DNA of 64,000 bases from contig CALUWE010000002.1 in NCBI GenBank assembly GCA_944324425.1, positions 1 through 64,000 on the forward strand, given 5' to 3'. The notes under the pieces were generated by a model. That model was given only the letters and a program-made list of their open reading frames with translations, was not told the DNA's origin and ran no database searches. Of this stretch, positions 49,082-57,941 are shown one piece after another. The translations under genes were made by a program, and so were the position numbers. The stretch comes from Candidatus Gastranaerophilales bacterium (GTDB lineage: Bacteria; Cyanobacteriota; Vampirovibrionia; Gastranaerophilales; Gastranaerophilaceae). How positions within the stretch are numbered: the stretch's first letter is position 1; the number at the start of each line of letters is the position of its first letter.

Positions 49082-49185
49082 AAAATAACAAAAATTCACA
49101 TTTTATGAGAAACTTAGTTTATAGATTTAATACATATTTTATTGTCATCCTTGTTAGTGCCAAACATTAGTTTGGCCTTTATTTT

Positions 49186-49704
49186 GCGAAATTCCGCAGG
49201 GTGAAGCGAACGTAAGTGAGCGAAACCCGCCAAGGCGAACGATTGACGGAGCGGCTGAAGCCTTTTAGGTTTCAAAAGCGAAGTTCAAAATTAGTGAGCC
49301 GCTAGGAATTTCAAGAAAGCGGATTTTGTGGAGTGCGGAGCGTAAGCGAAGCACGCGGGAGCGAAGGGCATTAGCGAATAAAAGCGCAAGCGATATGAGC
49401 GGCTTGCCCGAGTGAAACAAAATCCAAGAAGCGAAATTCCGTAGGGTGAAGCGAAGCGAAACCCGCCAAGGCGAACGATTTACGGAGCGGCTGAAACCCT
49501 TTAGGTTTCAAAAGCGAAGTTCAAAATTAGTGAGCCGCTAGGAATTTCAAGAAAGCGGATTTTGTGGGGTGCGAAGCCTTGGCGAAGCACGCGGGAGCGA
49601 GGGCATTAGCGAATAAAAGCGCAAGCGATATGAGCGGCTTGCCCAAGTGAAACAAAATCCAAGAAGCGAAATTCCGTAGGGTGAAGCGAAGCGAAACCCG
49701 CCAA
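49186..49704. repeat. GC-rich tandem repeat of about 240 bp, two full copies plus a partial
   Basis: Units start at 49186 (245 bp), 49431 (235 bp) and 49666 (39 bp, partial), each with GCGAAATTCCG. Each unit holds two inverted-repeat domains: GAAATTCC/GGAATTTC enclosing AGCGGCT/AGCCGCT, then GGATTTTGT/ACAAAATCC. Short GCGAA/AGCGAA motifs recur. Copies differ by a 9-bp and a 1-bp indel and a few substitutions. GC is higher than in the flanking genes. No ORF longer than a few dozen codons was seen. The end lies 6 bp from the mlaF-like stop. The rest of 49046-49185 is AT-rich spacer. Confidence 0.8.
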
Positions 49705-49709
49705 ATTCA

Positions 49710-50438
49710 TTATATTGCGGATTTAATTTCCATAGGCCCGTCTAAAGAAGCATTTATAAATTGGTTTGTATAGGGATTGTCCCCTTTTAAAAATTCTTCG
49801 GTTTTGCCTTTAAAAACAATTTTTCCTTCATACAATAAAATTACATTGTCGCAAGCTCTTTTAATCGTTGACATTTGGTGAGTTACAACAATACAGGCGG
49901 CGTTTAGTTCGTTTTTTAATCTTACAATATAATCTTCAATTAAAGTGGAACTTACAGGGTCCAAGCCCGCTGTTGGTTCATCGTATAAAATGGTTTTCGG
50001 GTTTGTTACAATGGCACGGGCAAAACCAACCCTTTTTTGCATACCGCCGGATAATTCCGAAGGGAATTTTTCTTCAATACCCTCTAAGCCCACAAGCGCA
50101 AGTTTTTCTTTTACAATTTGCTTAATTTCATCTTTAGTATATCTTCCCTTAAATTCTTTTCTCTCTAAAAGCGGAAATGCAATATTGTGGTAAACATCCA
50201 AAAAATCAAACAATGCAGAATATTGAAATGTCATTGCAACATCAGAACCCTTTGCAGTCTCAATTGTCCCTTCATCTGCGTATAAAAGTTTTGAAATTAT
50301 TTTTAGAAGAGTCGATTTTCCTGACCCTGAAAACCCGACAACACCAAGTGTTTCGCCATCATCAACACTAAATGTCAAATTATCAAGAACTATTTTATCA
50401 TCAAAACTTTTAACTAAATTTTTAACTTGAATGCCCAT
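49710..50438 (-). CDS. ABC transporter ATP-binding protein, MlaF/Ttg2A-like
   Basis: The 242-residue ATPase has Walker A GFSGSGKST (35-43), signature LSGGMQKR and Walker B ILYDEPTAGLDP, and the family feature of MlaF-like proteins that pair with MlaE permeases to move lipids between membranes. It starts 10 bp after the permease gene (AAAGGA before the ATG). The usual third partner, an MCE-domain protein, is not next to it; a repeat array lies there instead. Confidence 0.88.
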   Translation of the reverse strand: MGIQVKNLVKSFDDKIVLDNLTFSVDDGETLGVVGFSGSGKSTLLKIISKLLYADEGTIETAKGSDVAMTFQYSALFDFLDVYHNIAFPLLERKEFKGRYTKDEIKQIVKEKLALVGLEGIEEKFPSELSGGMQKRVGFARAIVTNPKTILYDEPTAGLDPVSSTLIEDYIVRLKNELNAACIVVTHQMSTIKRACDNVILLYEGKIVFKGKTEEFLKGDNPYTNQFINASLDGPMEIKSAI

Positions 50439-50447
50439 ATTTTTCCT

Positions 50448-51245
50448 TTACAGATAAAAAATTGCCGCAAAAATGTAATCCCAAATTGCAATTGCAAGAA
50501 AGCTCCAAACAACCGCTCTTGTTGTTGACATGCCTACTTCTTTTGCGCCCCCTCTTGTTGAATAGCCGCAAGAACAGCTGATAAGGGCTATTGTGCCTCC
50601 AAAAAAGGATGCTTTTAGCATTGCAATTAAAATATCTCTGACATATAACCCCTGCCAAAGCGAGTTAACATAATTTAAAAGGCTTAAATTAGCCGTTACA
50701 TTTGAAATATACCCTGCGCAAACAAGCCCTGCAAAAGATGCCAAAATAAAAACAAACGGCATCATAATAACACCGGCTAAAAACCTTGGCACAACAAGAT
50801 ATTCAATAGGATCAACCTTAAGCGCTTTCATTGCGCTTATCTGCTCTCCGACTGCCATTGAAGCAAGCTCTGATGCAAAAGATGAACCTATCATGGAAAT
50901 TATTGCAAAGCCTGCCATAATGCAGGCAAGTTCTCTTACCATAACAAGAGCGGATAACATTCCGATGTAGCCCTCCGCCCCCTGCTTTGCAAGCTCGGGC
51001 GCTATTTGCATGGCAATAATAATACTTGTCATGCTTACAATGGTTAATGTGATGGGTAAACTATCCACCGCAAACCTTGAAGCTTGTTCCATTGTTGCTC
51101 TTAAGTTAATTCTTAATCTTAAAATGTAATAAAAAACTCTGCTGAAATCTTTTCCTACATTTCCCAAGGTAATTAAAAAATCTTTTAAGCCATGCCCAAA
51201 GATTGCTAAAGCCTTATAAGTTAATGTGGATTTAACGTTTATCAT
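50448..51245 (-). CDS. MlaE-family ABC permease
   Basis: The 265-residue integral membrane protein shows the MlaE pattern: several membrane helices, the segment EQASRFAVDSLPITLTIVS, ELACIMAGFAIISMIGSSFASELASM and VGEQISAMKALKVDPIEYLVVPR, the last being the conserved loop that couples to the ATPase. It works with the adjacent ATPase to transport phospholipids to or from the outer membrane; related plastid proteins are TGD1/TGD3. The operon follows nusA and the formyltransferase gene. Confidence 0.9.
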   Translation of the reverse strand: MINVKSTLTYKALAIFGHGLKDFLITLGNVGKDFSRVFYYILRLRINLRATMEQASRFAVDSLPITLTIVSMTSIIIAMQIAPELAKQGAEGYIGMLSALVMVRELACIMAGFAIISMIGSSFASELASMAVGEQISAMKALKVDPIEYLVVPRFLAGVIMMPFVFILASFAGLVCAGYISNVTANLSLLNYVNSLWQGLYVRDILIAMLKASFFGGTIALISCSCGYSTRGGAKEVGMSTTRAVVWSFLAIAIWDYIFAAIFYL

Positions 51246-51265
51246 AGCGCTATATTAACAAAAAT

Positions 51266-52126
51266 CTAAATTAGGGTCAATTTAAGGGTGCAATTTTCAT
51301 ATTTTATAATAAGGAATTTTCCCTGTTTTATTATTTCAAATTTTGGGTTTTTTTCTAAAATTAATTCTGAATGCCCGATTTTATAATTTCTGTTGTTATA
51401 GTTAATAATAGGGTATGCAAAAGGCCTTAAACCCCTTATTTTATTATGTATCACAAGGGGCGGTTCTTTTTTTATGTCAACATATCTTAAATCTTCTTCC
51501 CACTTGTCATAAACCGCTTTTGATTCATCTTGTTTAACGGGAATTATATTATCTTCTTCCAAATCATTTAATAATTGCCCTACCATAACCTCAGCCACTT
51601 TACAGGTTTTTGTTTTCAGGCTTCCCCCCGTCATATTAAGGGTTATATCAAAAGAGCCCTGCATTAAAATTTCGCCTGCATCCAATTTTTCGTTCATAAA
51701 ATGGAAAGTAACGCCCGCTTTACTGTCGCCTGAATAAATTTGCCAAAAATAAGGGTTTGCGCCCCTGTGGTTCGGCAAAAGTGAAGGGTGGCAATTAATA
51801 ACGCCATATTTTGGGGTTTCAATTGTTTCTATTGAAAATTTTTCGCTCCAGCTGCCGACCAAAATTAAATCGGCACCTGATTTTTTAATAAAATCTCTGA
51901 ATTTTTTACTGTTTACGCTTGTTGTTTTAATTTCTTTTAAATTTTTGCTTTTTATATAGCTGAAATCTTTTGACGGGACAAAAATATCTTTTAAAAACAG
52001 GGTAAGGGGATTATACCTTACCCTGTCAATTCTCATCACCCCCACAACTTCGTGTCCGTTATCTTGGGCACCGTTAATAAGGGCAGCCAGCATTTTATCA
52101 TAGCCTGCTATGATAACTTTCAGCAT
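51266..52126 (-). CDS. fmt: Formyltransferase, methionyl-tRNA formyltransferase-like
   Basis: The 286-residue protein has the formyl-transferase active-site motif NCHPSLLPNHRGANPYFW with catalytic Asn and His, and the Asp in NEKLDAGEIL. The C-terminal segment IHNKIRGLRPFAYP resembles the tRNA-binding domain of Fmt. Fmt formylates Met-tRNAi for initiation. The N-terminal region is unlike standard Fmt and length is slightly short, so a paralogue acting on another amine is possible. The ATG at 52126 starts one base after the nusA stop (TAATATG); an upstream frame inside nusA is a shadow. Confidence 0.75.
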   Translation of the reverse strand: MLKVIIAGYDKMLAALINGAQDNGHEVVGVMRIDRVRYNPLTLFLKDIFVPSKDFSYIKSKNLKEIKTTSVNSKKFRDFIKKSGADLILVGSWSEKFSIETIETPKYGVINCHPSLLPNHRGANPYFWQIYSGDSKAGVTFHFMNEKLDAGEILMQGSFDITLNMTGGSLKTKTCKVAEVMVGQLLNDLEEDNIIPVKQDESKAVYDKWEEDLRYVDIKKEPPLVIHNKIRGLRPFAYPIINYNNRNYKIGHSELILEKNPKFEIIKQGKFLIIKYENCTLKLTLI

Positions 52127-52127
52127 A

Positions 52128-53276
52128 TTATTCTTCTGCCTCAACCGTTTCTTCTTCAGCTTGAGCTTCTGCTTCGGCTTCAGCCTCTGCCGCTTTTGCT
52201 TCTTGTCTTGCTTCCATTTGCGCAGCTTGAGATTCTGATTTAATATCAATCTTCCAGCCGGTTAGTCTGTGAGCAAGCCTTACATTTTGCCCTTCTCTGC
52301 CGATTGCAAGCGACAGTTGATCATCAGGAACAATAACAAAAGCTTCTTTTTTGTTTTCTTCATCCGCCAAAATATCAACGGAAATTATTCTTGCAGGTGA
52401 AAGTGCATTTACAATGTATTCAACAGGGTCATTTGAATATCTTACAATGTCGATTTTTTCATTTTTTAATTCGCCCACAATTGTTTGAATTCTTGAACCT
52501 CTCGGCCCGATGCAAGCGCCGACCGAATCAACGGAAGGATCATTTGACCAAACCGCAAGTTTTGTTCTGTATCCTGCTTCTCTTGCAATTGATTTAATTT
52601 CAACAATACCGTCTTCAATTTCAGGAACTTCAAGTTCAAAAAGTTCTCTTACAATTTCACTGTGTGCTTGAGAAACAATAACTTGAGGAAGTCTTGTTGT
52701 TTCTTTAACGTTCAAAACAAAAACTCTGATTCTGTTTCCGGGTTTATAATATTCACCGGGCAACTGTTCTTTAACAGGCATAACAGCGTCGGTTTTACCG
52801 ATGTTAACGATAACGTTTCTATCGTCTCTTCTTTGAATGATACCTGTAATCAACGTGCCTTTTTTGCTCATAAATTCATCTAAAACAAGTTTTCTTTCAG
52901 CTTCTCTTATTCTTTGAGTGATAACCTGTTTAGCCGATTGTGCGGCAATTCTGCCGAAGTCTTCAGGGGTAACTTCAATTTTAACTTCATCTTCAAGTTC
53001 AACTTCATCATCTATTTCTTTTGCATCTTCAAGAGAAATTTGAGTGTCGGGGTTTTCAACATTTTCCACAACCAGTTTTGTTCTGAAAACACCAATTTCG
53101 CCTGATTCTTCGTCCATAATTGCTTCAACGTTTTCTGCGTCTTTATCTTTAATGTGTTTTTTATAACCTGCAACTAAAGCGTCGCAAAGAGAAGAAACAA
53201 GGACATCTTTTGAAATTCCTTTTTCTCTTTCTAATTGTTCTGCTGCTTCAAAAAGCGCCGTTCCAATTTTAATCAT
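52128..53276 (-). CDS. nusA: Transcription termination/antitermination factor NusA
   Basis: The 382-residue protein has the N-terminal polymerase-binding domain (TALFEAAEQLEREKGISKDVL), an S1 domain, and two KH domains (VGACIGPRGSRIQTIVGELKNEKIDIV and LAIGREGQNVRLAHRLTGWKID). The C-terminal acidic repeats of larger NusA are absent; instead there is a short Ala/Glu-rich tail. It binds RNA polymerase and modulates pausing and termination. It follows rimP, as is usual; infB is missing from this operon. Confidence 0.95.
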   Translation of the reverse strand: MIKIGTALFEAAEQLEREKGISKDVLVSSLCDALVAGYKKHIKDKDAENVEAIMDEESGEIGVFRTKLVVENVENPDTQISLEDAKEIDDEVELEDEVKIEVTPEDFGRIAAQSAKQVITQRIREAERKLVLDEFMSKKGTLITGIIQRRDDRNVIVNIGKTDAVMPVKEQLPGEYYKPGNRIRVFVLNVKETTRLPQVIVSQAHSEIVRELFELEVPEIEDGIVEIKSIAREAGYRTKLAVWSNDPSVDSVGACIGPRGSRIQTIVGELKNEKIDIVRYSNDPVEYIVNALSPARIISVDILADEENKKEAFVIVPDDQLSLAIGREGQNVRLAHRLTGWKIDIKSESQAAQMEARQEAKAAEAEAEAEAQAEEETVEAEE

Positions 53277-53287
53277 CTTTATCTCTC

Positions 53288-53779
53288 CTATATTTCTTCA
53301 ATATCATTTAATCTGACCGTGAAAATATTGTCTAAACTTATTTCAAATTCTTTTTCAAGGTCATAAACAAAAACTTTTAAGCCGAACGAATCGTTGTAAT
53401 CCACAAGTTTGGCTGTAAAAGTTTTATTCAAATTTTCTTCTATCGGGGTTTTAACCTTAATTATAACGTTGTGCCCCTTAAAAATTTCATATTCTCTTTT
53501 GGATTTTAATTTTTTATCTAACCCCGGAGACGAAACCTCAAGATAATATTTAAAAGGAATAATTTCATCCAGCATATCCCCAATGCTTCTTGTAATGTTT
53601 TCGCAATCTTTGTGGTTAACGGGGTGATCGTTTGAATAAATAAATATTCTTAAAAACCAATGGCCGTTTTCTTTTTCAAAAGAAATTTCAATTGGTATAA
53701 GGTTGTATCTCATCGCCGTGTTTTCTATAACGGGAGTGATTTTTTCCAATATTTCTTTTTTATTAAAGTGTTCTTTCAT
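53288..53779 (-). CDS. rimP: Ribosome maturation factor RimP
   Basis: The 163-residue protein has the RimP pattern: ENTAMRYNLIPIEISFEKENGHWFLRIFI, the CENITRSIGDMLDE block, and the signature YYLEVSSPGLDKKLK. It assists 30S maturation. It is the first gene of the rimP-nusA operon. An intrinsic terminator-like hairpin ends immediately upstream of its AGAAG binding site. Confidence 0.94.
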   Translation of the reverse strand: MKEHFNKKEILEKITPVIENTAMRYNLIPIEISFEKENGHWFLRIFIYSNDHPVNHKDCENITRSIGDMLDEIIPFKYYLEVSSPGLDKKLKSKREYEIFKGHNVIIKVKTPIEENLNKTFTAKLVDYNDSFGLKVFVYDLEKEFEISLDNIFTVRLNDIEEI

Positions 53780-53790
53780 ATTTTTCTTCT

Positions 53791-53827
53791 AAAAAAAAGA
53801 ACGGTTTTATTGAATTACCGCTCTTTT
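53791..53827 (-). terminator. Intrinsic terminator in the rimP-nusA leader (candidate attenuator)
   Basis: On the minus strand AAAAGAGCGGT (53827-53817) pairs with ACCGTTCTTTT (53805-53795) with one G-U pair, and T8 follows (53798-53791). It lies between the promoter at 53877-53906 and the rimP ATG at 53779, so it sits in the leader of that transcript. It could also terminate marR read-through. Confidence 0.75.
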
Positions 53828-53876
53828 GTATTTTTGCGATTCGATTTGTACACTCTTAAAACCAAGAGTACAAAAA

Positions 53877-53906
53877 ATTATACCATGGGTATTAAATATA
53901 CTGCAA
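53877..53906 (-). promoter_or_regulatory. Promoter of rimP-nusA
   Basis: On the minus strand: TTGCAG (53906-53901), 18-bp spacer, TATAAT (53882-53877), with TG-G ahead as an extended -10. It begins downstream of the marR stop (53936) and gives a leader of about 90 nt containing two hairpins (53848-53873 and the terminator). Confidence 0.7.
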
Positions 53907-53935
53907 GAAATATATAAAGTTTAGTAAAGTTACGG

Positions 53936-54439
53936 TTAAATATCTATTTCAACAATTTCTTTTAAATATTCTCTTAACTTTTGCATGCCTGCAATTAAAA
54001 CTTTAACTTCATCTTCCTTAAATTTGCAATAAGCCTTTTGCGCAGTGTTTCTCAATGTTATAAGCGTTTTTGTATAAACCTCTTCGCCTTCTTTTGTCAT
54101 TGAAATTAATTTTACGGGCCTGTTGCATTTAACATCTACAATTCTTTTCAGATACCCTTTGTTTTCAAGCTCATTTAAAATTTTTCCCATATTGGCTCTG
54201 TTTATAAACATCTTAAGCGCCAAATCTCTTTGGCACATATTGCCGTTATGGTAAATAAAATCAAGGGTCGAAAATTCTTCGCCCGTCAATTCCAAATTCA
54301 AATTTTTAAAATGCTGGGCAGATAATTTTTTAATATATTTACCTGTCAAATAAACTTCATAAAACAGCGATTCCGTATATTTTTTCTCTTGTCTTATTTC
54401 TTCCATTTTCATCCCGATTCTATGTTGTTTTAAAAACAT
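53936..54439 (-). CDS. MarR-family transcriptional regulator
   Basis: The 167-residue protein has the MarR winged helix: ELTGEEFSTLDFIYHNGNMCQRDLALKMFINRANMGKILNELENKGYLKRI with the following beta wing, and dimer helices on either side. Targets are unknown; a palindrome lies over its own start region and may be its operator. Start is ambiguous: ATG at 54439 lies inside that palindrome, while in-frame ATGs at 54412 and 54406 would give a protein starting MKMEEIRQEKKYTES, close to usual MarR length. Confidence 0.85.
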   Translation of the reverse strand: MFLKQHRIGMKMEEIRQEKKYTESLFYEVYLTGKYIKKLSAQHFKNLNLELTGEEFSTLDFIYHNGNMCQRDLALKMFINRANMGKILNELENKGYLKRIVDVKCNRPVKLISMTKEGEEVYTKTLITLRNTAQKAYCKFKEDEVKVLIAGMQKLREYLKEIVEIDI

Positions 54440-54455
54440 GTTGCATTTGCAACAT
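54438..54455. promoter_or_regulatory. Palindromic operator-like site at the marR start
   Basis: ATGTTGCATTTGCAACAT is an 18-bp near-perfect palindrome (only the centre is unpaired) that covers the first possible marR ATG. MarR proteins typically bind such 16-20 bp palindromes near their own promoters, so autoregulation is likely but inferred. Confidence 0.6.
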
Positions 54456-54569
54456 ATTTATGCTAACATATTGATTAATAAAATACAATTTAAAAAATTA
54501 TACTATGTAATTGATAAAAACGTAAAGAAAAAAATACACTTACTTACTACCTTTCAATTCTGCTTAAAT

Positions 54570-54596
54570 GGGGCAATATGGTGCCCCTTATTTTTT
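54570..54596 (+). terminator. Rho-independent terminator with no upstream plus-strand gene
   Basis: GGGGCA (54570-54575) pairs with TGCCCC (54582-54587), followed by TTATTTTTT. It faces the plus strand, but between marR and here (54440-54569) no plus-strand gene is visible. It may end a small RNA. Confidence 0.65.
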
Positions 54597-54657
54597 GGTT
54601 AAATTTTTTTAAGTAAAAAATAATCAAGGTTTGCAAATAAAAATTCTTTGTTCTATA

Positions 54658-54675
54658 TTGTTACAGGTGTAACAA
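54658..54675. promoter_or_regulatory. Palindrome upstream of the 622-residue membrane gene
   Basis: TTGTTAC (54658-54664) and GTAACAA (54669-54675) are exact inverted repeats around AGGT. It overlaps a TATATT (54654-54659), so a regulator bound here could block transcription of the downstream gene. Apart from this, the terminator and the marR palindrome, nothing was seen in 54440-54766. Confidence 0.4.
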
Positions 54676-54766
54676 AAAGATAAATACCGACAAATTTATT
54701 TTTTTTGAAGTTTTATACCGCATGAGCATGAAATTTTGCCGCATCATTTAAGGAATTACTTTTTAT

Positions 54767-56635
54767 ATGCAAATAAATAGTGTCCAAAACATAAATTACC
54801 AGCAAGGACATAACAACAGAACAAATAAAGAACTTTCTTTTGGTGGAATTGGCGGAGCCGTTATGAACGGAGTCGGCAAATTTTTCCAAGTTTGCGATGA
54901 TGTTCCGATGATTGGCGTTGCGTTTACGGATACTGCCGCAACAGATGTCCCCAGAACCTTGGTTGACTTAAAACAAACCGGAGTTCCCGCAGCGGCAGAA
55001 ACCGCAAGGCGTGAATTTTCCGGCTTGATTGTCAACTGTTTAATTCCGGGTGCTTTTGTATACGGTGCCGCAAAACTCGTAAATGACGGCTATATGAAAG
55101 ATTTTATAACCCCAAAGGGTAAACCTCTGAATTTATCAAGGTCTTGGGCAAACGGGGAAGCTTTTTCAAATTTAGTCGGCGTTTGGAAAGATTACATAGG
55201 AATAGGAAAAGATTTTTCATTAATCACAGACCCCGATGAACTTTATGAAGCAAGAAAAATTTTAAGAAATAAGCCATTCGGAGATACGGGCTTTGTAAAA
55301 AGCGCGCTTAAAAGAATTGAAGGGCTGAACGGCGTAGATTCATGGGATAAATTATCCGACCACAAAAACCTTATTGATGAAGCGGCCAAACTTTTAGAAC
55401 CTGCCATGACAGGCGGCGGACGCCCAAAAAACCTGATTCAAAGATTCAAATATACAAGAGAAAGAAACAGGGCTCTAAAAAATGCCTATGATGTTTTGGT
55501 TAAAGGGCAATACAGCTATAAAGACCAATTCGGCAAAAAAATCGTTAAAGTAATTGATGAAAACGGCGGTTTCAGAGCAACCCAAGCTCTTAAATTTAAC
55601 GGCAAAAACATAGGTTCAGACCTCAGAAACTTTTTAAGAGATACGGCAGACGTAGGCGCTGCACTTTCAATTTCAAAAGAAGCAAGATTAAATCCTGATA
55701 AATTTGTAAAACAAGCAACAAAATTGGTTAACGCAAAGAGCCTTATGGGGCTTGCCGTTGTAATTCCTTTGGCTATGAGCGTTCAAACCATAAACAGGGC
55801 CATGACGCGCCATAAATATAAAAAAGCGGGTGCACCCATTTATAAGGATTTTGAAAACGAAAACCGTGAATTAACAGAAGATGAAAAGAAACAATTAAAA
55901 GTAACAAAACCGCTTGCGGTTGGTTCAATTGTCGGTTTAGCAGCACTTTCAATGGGAAAAACTTTCCCGAAAAGTTTATCCGGTGCCGTTGAAATGCTTC
56001 AATTTAACACAAAATTCCCGACTCTTAATCAGTGCCGTGTAATTGCAACGTCTACTTTTGCATCAAGAATGGTTGCGGCGGAAGATCCTAACGAATTAAG
56101 AGAAAGCACAGTTAGGGATTTAGCATCATTTGCAGGGTTATATTTCCTTGGAGATTACGCAGAAAAACTTGCGGCAACTGCTATTCAAAAATTCTCCAAA
56201 AAAGGAAAAACGGGCGAACTTCAAATGTTCAATAAAACCAAAAAGCCTGAAGAATATAAAAACCTTTGGCAAAAATTTACAGGCTGGATAAAAGATACCA
56301 ATATTAAAACTTTTGATGAAATAGCACCCGAACATAAAAACTATCGTTCACTTGCAAAATTGGGCGGGTTGGGATTCTCTTTGGTATTTTTGGGTGTACT
56401 TTTACCGATGTACAACAAACATGTTACAAACAAAAAAGAAGCCAAAAGAAAGGCGATTTTGGAACAGCAGAAAAAACAAAGCAATATCTATAACCCAAAA
56501 ACAGTTTTTCCGCCAAGCATTCAAAAAGAAGAACCGATTGACCCTATTGAAGAAAGCAAAAAACACTTTCAGCAGATGAAAAACTATTCATCCGATTCCG
56601 CTTTTTCAAAAATTTCTTCAAAATTTATCGGTTAA
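54767..56635 (+). CDS. Large membrane protein with LSFGG N-terminus, unknown function
   Basis: The 622-residue protein begins with an Asn-rich leader ([17 protein letters not shown]) and LSFGG (23-27), matching the shared N-terminal motif, followed by a Gly-rich stretch. Hydrophobic segments occur near 88-105, 330-345, 383-400, 448-470 and 530-550, so it is polytopic. No domain was recognised. Layout (several membrane segments separated by long charged regions, last one near the C-terminus followed by a Lys-rich tail) is similar to the 849-residue protein of the GH13 operon. Its stop shares TTAA with the convergent glgC stop. Confidence 0.75.
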   Translation: MQINSVQNINYQQGHNNRTNKELSFGGIGGAVMNGVGKFFQVCDDVPMIGVAFTDTAATDVPRTLVDLKQTGVPAAAETARREFSGLIVNCLIPGAFVYGAAKLVNDGYMKDFITPKGKPLNLSRSWANGEAFSNLVGVWKDYIGIGKDFSLITDPDELYEARKILRNKPFGDTGFVKSALKRIEGLNGVDSWDKLSDHKNLIDEAAKLLEPAMTGGGRPKNLIQRFKYTRERNRALKNAYDVLVKGQYSYKDQFGKKIVKVIDENGGFRATQALKFNGKNIGSDLRNFLRDTADVGAALSISKEARLNPDKFVKQATKLVNAKSLMGLAVVIPLAMSVQTINRAMTRHKYKKAGAPIYKDFENENRELTEDEKKQLKVTKPLAVGSIVGLAALSMGKTFPKSLSGAVEMLQFNTKFPTLNQCRVIATSTFASRMVAAEDPNELRESTVRDLASFAGLYFLGDYAEKLAATAIQKFSKKGKTGELQMFNKTKKPEEYKNLWQKFTGWIKDTNIKTFDEIAPEHKNYRSLAKLGGLGFSLVFLGVLLPMYNKHVTNKKEAKRKAILEQQKKQSNIYNPKTVFPPSIQKEEPIDPIEESKKHFQQMKNYSSDSAFSKISSKFIG

Positions 56636-57873
56636 TTGTTAACAATGGCATCTTTCGGAACAACCGTAATACCGCCTTTTGAAACATAGAAGCCTCTTTT
56701 TAAGTCGTCTTCTTTATTTATACCAATTTCGGTATGGGGCGGAATTTCAACGTTTTTGTCAATTATGGCTTTGTTTATTTTTGAATATCTGCCTATTGTT
56801 ACATTTTCCAATAAAATTGAGTTTGAAATATGACTGTAACTGTTTATTCTGACCTTTGGCGATAAAACACAATTTGAAAGCGAACCGCCTGAAATTATGC
56901 AGCCTTCAGACACAAGTGAATTTTTAGCTACACCAACCCTTTTATCTTCATCCCATATAAATTTTGCAGGGGGGAAGTTATAGTTATAAGTTCTTAAAGG
57001 CCATTCGTTTGAATACAAATTTAATTCCGGATTATATTCCAATAAATCCATATTGGCTTGAAAATAGCTGTCTATATTTCCGACATCTCTCCAATAGCCG
57101 CGTTCTGAATCTGTCATGCCGGGGAATGTGTTTGATGAAAAGTCATAAATATAAACTCTTTTACCCTTTTGAAGCATATTTGGAATAATGTTTTTCCCGA
57201 AATCATGGTCAGAATTCATATCAAGCGCATCAAGCTTTAATTCTTCAACAAGTGAATTTGCTTTAAAAATGTAATTTCCCATTGAAACTAAGCACTTATC
57301 GGGGTTATTCGGCATAGATTTCGGTCTTGATTTTGGTTTTTCAATAAAGCCTGTTAGCCGCCAATCATCATCCACTTCAATAACGCCGTATTCACTTGCA
57401 AGTTCAATATCAACTGGAATAGCGGATATTGTAATATCGGCATCTTTTTTGTGGTGGTAATCAAGCATTTGGCGAACGTCCATTTTATAAACATGGTCGC
57501 CCCCAAAAACACAAACCGTTTGATATTTTTCATCCATAATCTGATTTATGTTTTGATAAATGGCATCTGCGGTTCCTTTATACCAGTTGCCATCCGTTCT
57601 CATTTGCGCGGGAACCAAATCCACATATTGATCAATTGAAGATGATAAATCCCATCCTCTTGAAATATGCTTATTTAAAGAATCTGATTTGTACTGTGTT
57701 AAAACTTTGATTCTGTAAAGGCCTGAATTTACAAAGTTATTTAAAACAAAGTCTATAATTCTGTATCTGCCGCCAAAAGGAACTGCGGGCTTTGCCCTGT
57801 CTCTTGTTAAAGGAAAAAGCCTTTTTCCTTGACCGCCTGCAAGAATCATTGTTAACACTTTTTCAAAATACAT
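56632..57873 (-). CDS. glgC: Glucose-1-phosphate adenylyltransferase (ADP-glucose pyrophosphorylase)
   Basis: Makes ADP-glucose for glycogen synthesis. The protein has [29 protein letters not shown] at the start, GGDHVYKMD, the substrate motif FIEKPKSRP and a C-terminal left-handed beta-helix. A 431-residue frame starts at TTG (57927), but the ATG at 57873 (413 residues) has AGGAG about 11 nt upstream and gives the standard N-terminus. glgC is last after the AsmA-like, lipoprotein and lgt genes, although its role differs. The presence of glgC shows that the cell makes glycogen. Confidence 0.93.
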   Translation of the reverse strand: MYFEKVLTMILAGGQGKRLFPLTRDRAKPAVPFGGRYRIIDFVLNNFVNSGLYRIKVLTQYKSDSLNKHISRGWDLSSSIDQYVDLVPAQMRTDGNWYKGTADAIYQNINQIMDEKYQTVCVFGGDHVYKMDVRQMLDYHHKKDADITISAIPVDIELASEYGVIEVDDDWRLTGFIEKPKSRPKSMPNNPDKCLVSMGNYIFKANSLVEELKLDALDMNSDHDFGKNIIPNMLQKGKRVYIYDFSSNTFPGMTDSERGYWRDVGNIDSYFQANMDLLEYNPELNLYSNEWPLRTYNYNFPPAKFIWDEDKRVGVAKNSLVSEGCIISGGSLSNCVLSPKVRINSYSHISNSILLENVTIGRYSKINKAIIDKNVEIPPHTEIGINKEDDLKRGFYVSKGGITVVPKDAIVNN

Positions 57874-57941
57874 AGATTTTTCTGCTCCTAACATTCTCAT
57901 TAAAGCAAATTTTGCACTATTTATCAATATTTTAAAGAAAA

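Noticed and set aside
49186-49704. CRISPR array
   Set aside because: The unit length of about 240 bp, only two full copies and lack of short direct repeats with unique spacers do not fit a CRISPR array; no cas gene is near.
52126-52249. Lys/Arg-rich N-terminal extension of the formyltransferase
   Set aside because: This upstream frame lies inside the nusA Ala/Glu-rich tail; the extra 41 residues are low complexity, and the family N-terminus starts at the ATG at 52126.
57873-57927. TTG start of glgC at 57927
   Set aside because: The internal ATG at 57873 has AGGAG upstream and gives the standard GlgC N-terminus; the extra 18 residues have no counterpart that could be recognised.
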